Assembly: GCF_008831285.2 (NCBI RefSeq) | Contig: NC_045150.1 | Location: forward strand, 5,532,001-5,592,000 | DNA: 60,000 bases | From: Nymphaea colorata | Lineage: Eukaryota > Streptophyta > Magnoliopsida > Nymphaeales > Nymphaeaceae | Direction: 5' to 3' | Shown: positions 1 to 11,509 of the stretch, one piece after another | How the letters are laid out: the number at the start of each line of letters is the position of its first letter | How positions within the stretch are numbered: the first letter of the stretch is position 1 | Translations under genes and position numbers: made by a program | The notes under the pieces: model-generated | What the model saw: only the letters and a program-made list of their open reading frames with translations | What the model was told of the DNA's origin: nothing | Databases searched by the model: none

Positions 1-300
1 TCTCAAAAGGTTTCGTTTCCCCTGATTTTTCTAGGCCATGTTTTCATCTTTAGTTGCAACCATCACAGATTGCAGGAAAAATTCTAAAAACAAGGAAACC
101 AGATCTTATCAAGATAAGGAAGAAACAGTAGCAAAGTGCCTTATAGCGTAGATCCTTAGTACGCTGTATATATTTCCTTCACACCATCTGTACTAATCAA
201 TAAGAATTTCTTGGTGTGTTTCTCACCGTGGACGTAGGCTTTCTTAAGCTGAACCACGTTATATTCTGTGTTTGCTCTGCTCCTACTCTGTTTTTCTATA
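1..300 (+). repeat. 5' LTR of Copia-1 (left part diverged or cut by window edge)
   Basis: From about position 57 to 300 this stretch matches the 3' LTR at 4671-4934 almost base for base, ending at the same TTTTTCTATA. It lacks a 16-base segment present in the 3' copy (4740-4755, between GGAAGAAA and CAGTAGCAAA). Otherwise only about four substitutions and a shorter TA run separate the copies. Positions 1-56 align only loosely with the corresponding part of the 3' LTR, so the true 5' end lies at or before the window start, or has been rearranged. Confidence 0.8.
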
Positions 301-312
301 TGGTATCAAAGC
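301..312 (+). other. Primer-binding site of Copia-1
   Basis: TGGTATCAAAGC follows the 5' LTR immediately. It is one base away from TGGTATCAGAGC, the usual plant copia site complementary to the 3' end of initiator methionine tRNA, used to prime minus-strand DNA synthesis. Confidence 0.85.
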
Positions 313-317
313 CAACG

Positions 318-3300
318 ATGGCATCTATTCCATCTTCCTCCACGCTGGTACAGATTTCTTATTATTATCCTTATTCTATCAACGTCTCCAACTTTGTCTC
401 TCTTAAGCTGCAACCAGAGAACTTTCTCTTATGGAAGACACAGATTCTCGCTCTTATTGAAAGCCAAGATCTTCAAAGGCTTTCTCACTGGAGACGTTGT
501 TGCTCCTGCTGAATTTGTCATTGATACAACTGATCCTTTAGGCCAGAAAAGGACTGTTAATCCCCAGTTCACGGCTTGGAAGAAATCAGATTGCCTCGTC
601 AAGGGATGGATAATCAGTACCTTGACCGAAAGCGCTCTTGGTCGAGTTGTTGGTCAAGAGACATCAAGGGACATTTGGAGCTCTCTTATGGATGCCTACT
701 CTTGCAAGTCGAGAGAGAGAGAGAGAGTTTCATCTAACTCATTTGCTAACATCTCTCAAAAAGGGTGATGATTCTGTTGATGAATACATTAACAATTCCA
801 AAGCAGTCTGTGATGACCTTGCTGCCATTGGGAAACCTGTTGATGATGGGGCGCGAGTTTATTGGCTGCTCCAAGGACTTGGTGATGGATATGAAGCCTT
901 TGTCGCTGCCATGATTCGACCTCCTGCTCCATCCTATGAAGAAGTTGTCTCACTCCTTCAAAGTTTTGACACTCGCCTCAAAGCTCCCATGCCCCCTTTT
1001 ATGGCTATGGTGAACCAACATCAACCTAACCATAGTCATGGTCGCGAGCACGGTCGCGGTCGCGGTCGCAACTACAATAATAATAGAAGACGCAATCACA
1101 ATCAGTTTCAAACCAACGATTCCCACTTTTCCAAATCTGATGATAAGAAAAACAAAAGTGTTGTTGTTTGTCAAATATGCAGAAAAAAATACCATTCCGC
1201 TATTAAGTGTTTTGAACGTTTCAATCATGGTTATCAAGCAGAAGACGCTCAACAAGACATGACTGCTCTATCCCTTGATGATGCAAACAATGCTGAATGG
1301 TTAGCCGACTCGGGAGCCTCCAGCCACATGGCTGGCAATGCGGGTAAGATTTCTAACAAGTCTATTTATCATGGTTCTGATCGTGTGATTATTGGAAATG
1401 GTCAATCTCTGCCCATAACTCATATTGGTCAAGGAAATTTGGTCGTTTGTGACTCTTATATTCCTCTCTCTAAAGTGTTATACGTTCCTCAATTGAAGAA
1501 AAATTTGTTGTCTGTAAGTCAAATAACCACAGATTTACCTTATACCTTTGAGTTTTCCTCTTCATCTTGCTGCTTAAAGGACAGGAGAACGGGCAAGACA
1601 GTGGCGCAAGGCAGTAAGAAAGATGGAGTTTACATCATTGGAGATTCTAATGGCACCATTACAGATTCTAGTCATTTCCATGAAGCTTTCTTTTCATCCA
1701 GATTTAGGCGTGTTTTTGCTGATTTTGGCACTTCAGGCTTGGTCATCCTCATTTTGGCGTCATCAAGTATCTTCATCAAAATAATTTAATTGACGTCAGC
1801 TCTTCAGTTTCTCAATATACCATCTGTCATAGTTGTCAGTTAGGCAAAGCATGTAAACTTCCGTTTCTTGAAAGAGATAATAGAGCTATGGAAGTTTTTG
1901 GAAAAATTCATTCTGACTTATGGGGACCGGCACCTGTTGCGTCGCATCTTGGGTATCGCTATTATGTCATTTTCATTGACGAGTGGTCATGATTTACATC
2001 GTTGTATCCATTAAAATGCAAGTCTGAATTTTTTGATTGTTTTGATCACTTTCGTACATTTGTCGAAACTCAGTTCAATACAAGAATAAAAATTTTTCAA
2101 TCAGACATGGGAGGAGAATACACTAGTTCAAAATTTACTCAACTTTTGGGCAGTCTTGACATCAAACAACAATTTTCCTGTGCTCACACGAAACAGCAAA
2201 ATGGCATGGCCGAAAGAAAACATCGAAATATTACTGAGTTAGGCTTGACTATGCTTTTTCACTCTGGGGGTTCCTAAACGATTCTGGTTTGAGGCTTTTA
2301 GCAGTACATTTTTACTCATAAATCGTCTACCCTCATCCTCCTTGAATATGGATTCGCCATACCTGAAATTTTTTGGTCGGCAACCAAAGTATGATTTCCT
2401 GCACATTTTTTGTTGTCGTTGCTTTCCATAAGGGATTATGCAAAGGACAAACTTGAGCCCAGATCCCTTCCTTGTATCTTTCTTGGATATAGTATACAAC
2501 ATAAAGGATACCGCTGCATATATCCGGGGACAGGCAAAATTTTCGTTTCTCGTCATGTTTGCTTTGATGAACAATATTTTCCTTATAAGAATCCTGCAAA
2601 ATTATATGATGGACGTGGACTAACTCCGGATTTAATTTCTTTTGATGAATGGACTGAGCTGCATGGCTCACACAGTCAGAAATCCGTTGAACATCCTCCA
2701 TCCAGCGTAGTTGATGATCAGCCTACTATTCATGAAGGAAATGCTGGCCACCCTCAAGACATTCTCATACAGTCTTGTGTTGGAACGTCTCTTGACACTG
2801 CCCAAGAACAACTAGCAATCGATCATATAAGTTCAGATAGTTCTACCCATATGGATCAACATCAGGACGTCAATAGTGTGCTACTGGATACAGACCATCT
2901 TGCAAGCCCTGAAACAAATGTTCCATCTCAGACTTCTACGGATTGTATCGCTAGTCCTGTGAGAACCATGACCACCAGATCTATGGTGGGGACATATAAG
3001 CCTAATCCAATGTATGCTAATCTTCATGTCTTATATGAGAACATTCCCAAAGAACCCACTAATGTCAATCAAGCTTTGCGACACACTGGATGGAAGAAAG
3101 CTATGGACGATGAGGAGAAGGCTCTCATTGAAAATAGAACTTGGGTTTTAGTTCCTTATGACCACACGATGAACTTGGTAGGATCCAAATGGGTGTTTAA
3201 AACAAAGTCAAAATCCGACGGGACCCTAGACAAACTGAAGGCCAGACTTGTTGCTCGGGGATTCTCTCAAAAGGAGGGCATAGATTTTCATGAGACATTT

Positions 3301-4610
3301 TCTCCGATTGTGCGACAAACCACGGTTCGAATGGTTATCATTGTTGCTCTTGTTAAAGGATGGGCTCTCAGGCAGCTGGATATTTAAAATGCTTTCTTGC
3401 ATGGGATGATTCGTGAAGACGTGTACATGCGGCAACCCCCTGGATACATAGATGAATCCAAACATGATCATGTCTTTATATGGTTTGAAGCAAGTCACAA
3501 GCATGGTATGTCAGGTTAAGTACTTTTCTCCTTGATTATGGGTTTTCTATCAGTTTTGTCGATCCCTCCATGTTCACCTTGCATCAAGGACCTGTTACTC
3601 TCATACTTTTAATATATGTTGATGATATGACTCTAACAGGAAGTTGTGCTTTAGCCTTGCAAAAATTTGTTGATACCTTCTGCAGTGAGTTTCCTGTTAA
3701 GGATCTTGGTCACCTAACTTATTTTTTAGGCATTGAAGTTGCCTTGACAAATTAGGGCCTCATACTGTGTCAAACAAAGTATGCAAAGGATATTTTGGAA
3801 AAGGCTAAGATGGAAGACTCTAAGCCCTGTAACACTCCCATGAGTACAAAAATACATAAACTACAAGCAGAAGACAAGTCTTTTGACGATGTTACCTTTT
3901 ATAGGCAAGTTGTTGGTTCACTTCAGTATCTTTGTCTTACTCGTCCGGACATCTCGTTTGTCGTCAATTACATCAGCTAATTTATGCATGCCCCGTTACA
4001 CTCTCACTTTCAAATGATTAAACGTATTCTGCGTTATGTGAAAGGAACTCTACATTTTGGGCTTCAAATTTTGAAGCAAAGTACCTTGGATATATATGCC
4101 TTTTCAGATTCTGATTGGGCAGGTTGCTCCTATACCAGACGCTCAACCACCGGTTTCTGTATATACCTTGGTGCTAATTGTATTACTTGGAGTGCCAAGA
4201 AACAAAATACTATTTCTCGGTCCAGTGCTGAGGCCGAGTACCGAGCCATGGCATTGACAGCAGCGGAGCTTACATGGGTTCAGTTCCTAATGAAAGACAG
4301 GGGGATTCAAATAGATAAGGTCCCCATGCTATATTGTGATAATAAAAGTTTCCTCTTTATGGCAGCAAACCCTGTGGCTCATGGAAGAAGCAAGCACATT
4401 CAAATTGATTTTCACTATGTTCGAGAACGTGTCACTCGAAAACAGCTTGCGACAAAATTTATCTGTTCCAAAAATTAGATTGCGGACGTCTTTACCAAAA
4501 GTCTAGCCAAGCAAGTCTTCAATAGTTTACGGATCAAACTCGGTCTTGTTCTGCGGCATAGTTTGAAGGGGAGTGTTAGCAATTATGGAAAGAAGATCAC
4601 CACAGATTGA
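318..4610 (+). pseudogene. Copia-1 gag-pol polyprotein remnant
   Basis: A broken Ty1/copia polyprotein. Gag starts at ATG 318, changes frame near 470, and changes frame again at a GA run near 711-726, which looks like microsatellite slippage. A CCHC zinc knuckle (C-x2-C-x4-H-x4-C) lies at 1169-1210. The protease D-S-G triad lies at 1307-1315. The integrase zinc-binding and core region spans about 1735-2280, with the conserved D in S-D-M-G-G-E-Y near 2100 and the catalytic E near 2210. Reverse transcriptase runs about 3060-3770 with Y-V-D-D at 3615-3626. RNase H runs about 4080-4460, beginning D-S-D-W-A-G at 4107. In-frame stops are TGA 1990, TAA 3385, TAG 3753, TAA 3978 and TAG 4476, with frameshifts near 1720, 2270-2420 and 3480-3540. 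The last frame ends at 4610, inside the 3' LTR. Confidence 0.93.
4562..4573 (+). other. Polypurine tract of Copia-1
   Basis: TTTGAAGGGGAG lies directly before the TGTTAGC that opens the 3' LTR. It is the expected plus-strand priming site. Confidence 0.8.
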
Positions 4611-4934
4611 AGAGAAAATCAGTCGCATAACAGCCAACGGCCTGATCTTTTGGTTAGGGATGAAGATGGCAAACCATCACAGATTGCAGGAAAAATTCTA
4701 AAAACAAGGAAACCAGATCTTATCAAGATAAGGAAGAAATCTTTTGTAACAAATGCAGTAGCAAACTGCCTTATAGCGTAGATCCTTAGTACGCTATATA
4801 TATATATATCCTTCACACCATCTGTACTGATCAATAAGAATTTCTTGGTGTGTTTCTCACCGTGGACGTAGGCTTTCTTAAGCTGAACCACGTTATATTA
4901 TGTGTTTGCTCTGCTCCTACTCTGTTTTTCTATA
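4574..4934 (+). repeat. 3' LTR of Copia-1
   Basis: This 361-bp LTR begins TGTTAGC after the polypurine tract and ends TTTTTCTATA, where similarity to the 5' copy stops. It contains a TATATATATA run near 4794-4808 that may be its TATA box. The right terminus is TA rather than the canonical CA, in both copies. Confidence 0.88.
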
Positions 4935-7900
4935 CCTCCGTCAACCAAAAGGCATCTATCATTCCTCCACAAAGAACATACTCATGACACGCCAATTGTT
5001 CTCGCCATGTATCTCTCGTGGATTGCATATGCTTCTGTCCTCCTTACATGATTAACCAGCTAATATAAAGGGAAAATTTTGTTTACATTCGTGTACTATC
5101 TATGCACTTGCGTAAGAAACAATTTTATAGAGGAAGGCCAGCAATCGACGACCTGATTGACAATAGATAGTAGTTGAGCTAGGTTTTAGCAGCATTTTCT
5201 TCAATTGTTCCGGTAGCTTTTCTCAAATCCCTAACTTTTTCCATTCTCTTGCCTCTTCTGTAGTAATTATTGTCGATCATTGTTTAAGAACAACTAACAG
5301 TTTTTTTTTTTTTTTTGGTCTGCCTTTTTTGGTGGAGGTCCAGTTGAGGGCCGCAAAGGTCTCAGCCACTACATGTGCGTCTTCGGCAGGGCGTTGCCAC
5401 TTGAAAGCAGAGGTGAGCGTGAGGGAGAGGGAGAAGGTGAATAAAAGGGAGACGAAAATTAGGCGAGACATTTGCGAAATGTCTTATTGCAGATTGTGTT
5501 TAGTTTGTAGGCGAAGGTAGACGCAAGAGTTACTCCCCTTTTATAATCTCTCTCTCTCTCTCGGTGCGTAAAAGATATTTCTAAGTGGAATCCATTGACT
5601 TACACGGGACGGCTGGCTTACGCGTTTCTGTGTGTTTTCAAGCAGTTCTATTCCTGTTTGCCTCAATTGGAACTCATGACGTGTGGAAAACTAAGGTATA
5701 AAGGAGAATCTTAGTATCTACCTACCTCTCTCTTTCTCTCTCTCTGCACATAGTTCTATCCATTAGAGCACCACAAATGTTGAAATTTCTTTTGTTTGTG
5801 AGCATTAAAATTGTGTTCTAAGTGTCCCGCATGCCCCATCATATTTATGGTTTTCAATTTTCCAGAGGGACTAATATCAACCATTAATGTGAGGCAGAGC
5901 TGTTAGAGAGTGGGCGTCAGGCGAGATGTAGTCCTTTCGTCGGCAGTTATTGGGAACCAAACTTCGTATTTCCCTGGTGTACCTTGCAATGGGCATGGAA
6001 GGGAAGGTGCTGCTTCTTCCTTTCTTCCCGGGCAATGATCGAGTTCAGTTCTCGACTAATTGAGCGAGTGTTAACATATAGTAAGTGTACCCGTCAAACC
6101 TTGGTTCTGTCAGTGTTTGACGAGTTCTCTTCTTTCAATGTCATTGTTGAAGCTTCTGAAGGTCAATTAGACCAGAGCAATGGCTTAAGGTCAAGTCACA
6201 TAAGAGCAAAGCCTTCTTATTAAGAGTGCTTCTCCTATGTGAGCTCATTCGTTTCATTGTTTTAAGGAAGGGAATTCATCAGAGTTTGATGTTGGGCACC
6301 ATTCATCATAAGGTTGAATTCATTTCAGTAAGTGCCAATAACAGTTCGTTGACGGGAACGGTCATATCCATCTATTACTTCGGATACCGATGATCTGTAT
6401 CAGCCCACATAAAATTTTTGTTGGTTCTATCTAAGTCGCTTGGACCATTCTTAAAGATTTTTGAGAGCCCTTTGATCTGGAGTATAAATGGCATTCAACT
6501 CAAGATGCCTTGTACCTGATCCACGTCGGCTCTGTTCATGACAGGGGAAGCGATGAGCAAGAAAATTATCTATTCCATTAGTAGATATGGTTTGTAGGAT
6601 TGCTTCTTGCTTTTCGCTTGATGATTTATTTTTTGAGCTTCTTTCTCACTCTGGTTGTTGATGAGATAAATGCGTTAGTATAGTATACGTTTTTTATTGA
6701 ATATAATTAGATGCTTGTTGGCAAATCATCTTTCTCTTTTGTTAGTAGCATGACAGTAGCTTCTCATGTAATTAAAGCAAGCTGTTTGAAGCTCAAAATG
6801 TACCCACTGAATGCTAGGTATTTCTTGAATAGCTTCTTATATCTGTGAGCATGTTGCAAGTTTCTCTGTATCCTTTAAAAGTGGAATCACATAAAAAATG
6901 TCAAGCAAAGATCTTCGAGTCATCAAAACCAAAGCATCAGTGATCTCATGTAAATTATGTGATCATTCTCAGAAAAATCAGCAGTTAATTAATTAATTAC
7001 TGCTTAATTAATGTTTTCTATATATATATATATATCATACTCACAAAAAACGTGTTTTTTTTCCAAAAAAAATGCGAAGTGAACACTGAAACAACATAAC
7101 TACAAACTGGAACCTTGATCTCCTAAAGCTAATGCTATTATGCGAAATCCACTAGAACAAAAATTTAACTATTCTATGAATATTGCCATGCAATGAACAT
7201 AAAGCTAACCTACATGGGAGATAACTAAAACTTTGAACACTTATGCGTATAAAAATGCTAAACTAGCTACCTAACATGCAGCTCATACTTTAATGAAGAA
7301 GCAAAATCTTAAGATGTACACACCCTCAAATAGCACATAAATCCTCAACCTACTCCAAATGACTTGATCTTCTCCAGGAGAACTACCAGCCCCTAAGCTA
7401 CATTGAACCTGATTATAAAAAAGTTAAGATTAATGCGTGACTTTTTTATTCTAGCATGACAAACTACCAAAATTAGCACAAAATGAAGAAAAATGATAAG
7501 CTGTGCATTTGATATTATGGAATCAGAGTTTCAATGCAAGGGATTACGAACACCATGAAACTCTCTCTCCAAGGATGAAATGCAAATGAAGAGGACGTCC
7601 CCTATATCCAGCCCTAGTTTCAATATTTTTCAAAAGCACAAAATTAATACTTCTTTATAAAATAATTTATGAAAACCTCATGAAATTTTTAAAACGCATC
7701 CTTGGTCCTAGGCACCCCTCTTTAAAATTTCTTTGAAATTTTTAACTTACGGCCGAATATAGTGGCATGGGGTGGTTCTACATCAAAATTTGTTCCAGAA
7801 GTCCATAATATGAAGAACTTTATTGAATATGGCCTAGATTTGCTCTGAATCATGAAAGCACTCACATCTTCCTCAAATTAAGTCTGAATTGATTGAAATA

Positions 7901-9790
7901 TGAAGTACAACTCCTTGGCACATTAAACAACAGAGACATGAGTTTTACACACTCAAAAGACCAATGAACACATCCATTTAATAATGGAAATATGATACAT
8001 TTCATACATCATCAAAATTCCCCATGCTTTGCTAGTGTCCAGAGATAACCTTTGTGGTGGCCCAAAATAATACAGATTTGTTCACGTTGTAGTAGTACAA
8101 CAATCATATGGATGTGTGAAGTCCAAGAAGAGTTACTCAACCTACCTTAAGACACCCAGGTTGAGAAGGTGAGAGCCCAACACTCCAAGTATATCACACA
8201 ACGATACTCTAGGGCCTTGCATCGCCAGTACTCCGAGCATGCGAGACCAGTGGTGAGGGCGGAACGTATTCCAAATATATTAGCACAACCCGCTGGTCTC
8301 TAATCAATTATTCTTTCTTAACTTATCAATATAAGAGCACATTCACAATAAGTCTGGCTAGCACATGATGTTGGTTCACTTCACGAGTGCATCTATACCT
8401 CAAATCACCTCCATAAAAAATGTCACACATTCAATCAATACTCTTAGTTAGCCATCATATTTGATGGATACTTCTACCTGTTAAGTGCATTCAATCAAAA
8501 TCACTGCCCAATGGCAAAGCAAACAAAAATTTCATAACATTCACAACAATCAAACAATAACAATTAAGAACCACAAAAAGTAGTCTCAATTCATGATTGG
8601 CTCATAGCTGTCCTATACAAATATCAAGTTAGGATGCTCACTAATGCACAATCGAGGTCGATGACATACTCAATTCTATACTCTACCAAATTTATCCTAA
8701 GTAATTATAATTTTTAGCAGGCATATACCGTCACATAATAATTTAAAAACAATCAATCAATCTCATAATCAGTCAATCTCACACATGCATTCACAAGGCA
8801 ATAATCACGTTATATCACACATCATTCCCACAAAACACAGTCATATGATCCAACGATCCCAAAAAACCCATGCTTAAGAATATAACACACACTCCATATT
8901 TGTTTTCAGGTAGGGATTTGGCTAAAATGCCACCATACTTATCACGTGTCTACACAAAGACCCAAAATCGCCTTGAGCTCCAAATCCTATCACTCAAGGT
9001 CTACTTGATGTGCTCGGTTCACTTGCAAAAGTTCAAACGATAAGTTTTTCGCTTCACTTCGCTCTAAAATCTATTTAAGTAAGAAGTAAGACCATTGAAG
9101 TATAAGTTATTGTCTCAAGAGAAACAGAAGGTAAAATCGGCTCGTAGAATCCTCCAACAGGTTTTTTCCATATTTCAAAGGTTATGACCGATCGATTTAA
9201 GCTCCAAGACCTCGATTCAATCTATCAATAGTATGTTTCTCAACTTGCTTTCTTAGTTGAGGCGTCATCCTAGCAATCATGCTTCTCCATTCGTCAATTC
9301 GATTATGACAACTCTAGCTCACTAGTAAGAGCGTAAAATTAATCGAATCCCCAAAAATAAGCATTATCATCGCACCCTAGTGTAGGCCTGAATCCTAATA
9401 ATTTACACGTTCGGTTGTCCCTTCAAATCATAATTTCACATGTAGACCTGCATTAGTATTCTTTCCCCACAAGCGACGTAATATTCATATCACAATAGCA
9501 TGCATCAAAAGTTCATTAAAATAGTCCTCTCCACATTATCAAAATATGTACCATGCTCCTTAACCACTTCATGTATTAACCTATCATACTAAAAATATCA
9601 TTATGTACATTCTTAGAGTAAACATCTACTTTAGTCATACCCACCCTTTTTACATAGTCTTAGCTGTTGTAGGTATGCCCGGCAGCCACCCGAAACACTT
9701 GATCAATCACCAAATGGCAGAGACTATATTATGCTGTCGTCGCCTCCAACATACTCCATTTGCTGGTATGTGGTGAAAAACGTATTCCTC
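4935..9790. other. Intergenic, no gene recognised
   Basis: AT-rich DNA with only short, unconserved open frames. It holds CT runs near 5550-5565 and 5725-5745 and a TA run near 7020-7035. The stretch from about 7980 to 9760 is more balanced in composition and has the look of a long-decayed transposable element, but I could identify no coding domain, LTR pair or inverted termini in it. Confidence 0.5.
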
Positions 9791-10200
9791 CAATACCAAA
9801 ACCAAGACAATCCTAAAGAGCGTGAGAATGAGCAAGAGAGATCAAAAGAACAATAGAAGAGGGCATCCAGTTGAGAGGGAGAAGGTTCGGCTGAGGGGCT
9901 GAGGTCGAGAATGAGTGAGAGGTTGATATAGGGTTCGGCTGAGGGAGACACACACGGAAGAGGGAGAAGGACAGAGAGACGAAGGGGGAGACAAAAAGGG
10001 CGAGAATGAGAAGCGGGGAAAAAGAAAAAAAAAAGAGGAGAGGGGGAGCGTGCGGGAGACCAGAGGGAGTCCGTGAGAGAGGACTCAGTTAAGGGAGAAC
10101 TCGAGGTGAGATAGAGGGTGAGAGTGAGAGACAGTGTGCGCGAGAGAAAGTTGGCGGCAAAGAGAAAGGAGACAGAGAGAAATCGAGAGGAAGGATGGCT
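9791..10200 (+). repeat. Purine-biased tract (GA/GGA-rich)
   Basis: About 400 bases in which the plus strand is overwhelmingly A and G, built from irregular GAGAG, GGGAG and GAGAA words with an A-rich core at 10018-10034. It is not a clean tandem repeat. A 166-codon minus-strand frame spans it, but its Ser/Leu/Pro-rich translation simply reflects the pyrimidine strand, so I do not call a gene. Confidence 0.7.
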
Positions 10201-10300
10201 TACCTCAACGCCGCTGCCCTTCACCTCTGCCGCCTCTGCGTCTTCCTCTACTGACTCTTAAGTGCCTATAGAAATTTGGCTTATGTACACTAAAAGACAT

Positions 10301-10355
10301 GGATTATTTTATGTAATGAGTAATAATGGGTTATTTTATGTAATGAGTAATAATG
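10301..10355 (+). repeat. Tandem duplication, 2 x about 28 bp
   Basis: The word TTATTTTATGTAATGAGTAA is repeated back to back with one indel between the copies (10301-10328 and 10329-10355). Near identity points to a recent slippage or duplication. Confidence 0.9.
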
Positions 10356-11128
10356 TTTTGAATGTGGACGTATGTGAAACTAAGTCCACTTACCAGCCAA
10401 AATTTAGTATATCTAAGTGGAACAAGCCAATAGAGTTTGTCTATAAAATCATAGAACGAAAACAAAATTTGTAGTCAAAGCCGCATGCAGTTGCACATTA
10501 TAATATCAGACGTTCCATATGTCAGAAAAGTTGCAATAATCAGCTTTTTCCTTCAGTATGTAGGATGCCATGTTTTCAAAGTTGTTAATTTTAACACAAT
10601 TTGATTTCATAGCCAGGCTCATTCAACAAGATAGAAGCCACGAAAATCGATTATTGGCTCCATTTTAGGAGACGAACGCTGTGTTCCTTTAAGTGACTAA
10701 AATTTGTTTCCGCATTGGATTGTGGAACACTAGGAGATCGTTACAGATTTAAACGGTTAGCTAGGATATGGTTTTTGTGCTTCAGGGGTGTCATGTTTCG
10801 AAAGAGCCCCGGCAGATCCTCCCATGCTGTTGCCAGCTATCACCGGGGAATTTGTTGTTAAAAGAAAATCACCAGATCATGGTTTATGGTATAGTACTCA
10901 GGGTTTATGATGGCTTTAGTGATGATTTCAGGCAAGAACAGGGCCAACAATTTTTCATAAGTGTGGTCGCATTATAGTTTCAAAAATTTTGACATGGGCT
11001 AAAATGTTATTTTTTAATTTTTTTTATATAAGATGTAAGAACTTTTTTAGGTTTTGGCACTCATTTCAGATTTTTTTAGCGATCAATTTTTAAAGTTTAT
11101 GTGTCTATAACTATGTAACATACACAAC

Positions 11129-11130
<2 letters not shown>

Positions 11131-11198
<68 letters not shown>
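11131..11198 (+). repeat. (TA)34 microsatellite
   Basis: 68 uninterrupted bases of alternating TA. It directly abuts the left end of a small inverted-repeat element. Confidence 0.97.
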
Positions 11199-11201
<3 letters not shown>

Positions 11202-11378
11202 GCGGAGGGGGGTGGGGCCGCCCGGGCCATGGCCTGGATGAGCGCAAGAAAAAAAAAATTTACATTGAAAAAATCAAATTTTTTTAGTTTGGCCCGACTG
11301 GTCGCTCCTCATCGCTCTTCTTGGCCCGGCCCGCGAATCGTTTTGGCCCGACCCTAGAAAAAATCCTGGCTCCGCCCC
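11199..11378. mobile_element. MITE-like element with GGGGCGGAG termini, inside a TA tract
   Basis: A 180-bp GC-rich block starts GGGGCGGAG (11199-11207) and ends with the exact inverse, CTCCGCCCC (11370-11378). It also has inner GGCCCG-type words on both sides. TA-repeat sequence lies on both flanks (11131-11198 and 11385-11405), as if the element jumped into a TA microsatellite. It has no coding capacity. The termini resemble other GGCGGAG-ended elements in this window (14767, 27490), which suggests a non-autonomous hAT-like DNA transposon. The superfamily is an inference. Confidence 0.7.
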
Positions 11379-11481
11379 TTTACATATATATATATATATA
11401 TATATGTGTACCGTCAGTAACGTACCTGCCCTTACCAGCTGTATATGTGAGAGATTGAGATGGACGAATGATCGGAGGAAC

Positions 11482-11509
11482 TATATATATATATATATAT
11501 ATATATATT
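11482..11509 (+). repeat. (TA)14 microsatellite
   Basis: 28 bases of alternating TA, about 75 bases after the previous TA tract. Confidence 0.95.

Larger units (their letters stand above)
1..4934 (+). mobile_element. Copia-1: decayed Ty1/copia LTR retrotransposon
   Basis: The element has two related LTRs (the 5' one reaching the window edge, the 3' one at 4574-4934), a primer-binding site directly after the 5' LTR at 301, and a polypurine tract directly before the 3' LTR. Between them the domain order is gag, zinc knuckle, protease, integrase, reverse transcriptase, RNase H. Integrase before reverse transcriptase is diagnostic of Ty1/copia and excludes Ty3/gypsy. The coding region is interrupted by frameshifts and at least five in-frame stops, so it cannot act on its own. 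Target-site duplications cannot be checked because the left end is not fully in view. Confidence 0.93.

Noticed and set aside
9724-10224. 166-codon minus-strand frame rich in Ser, Leu and Pro
   Set aside because: It is the translation of a pyrimidine-biased strand; composition alone explains the open frame.
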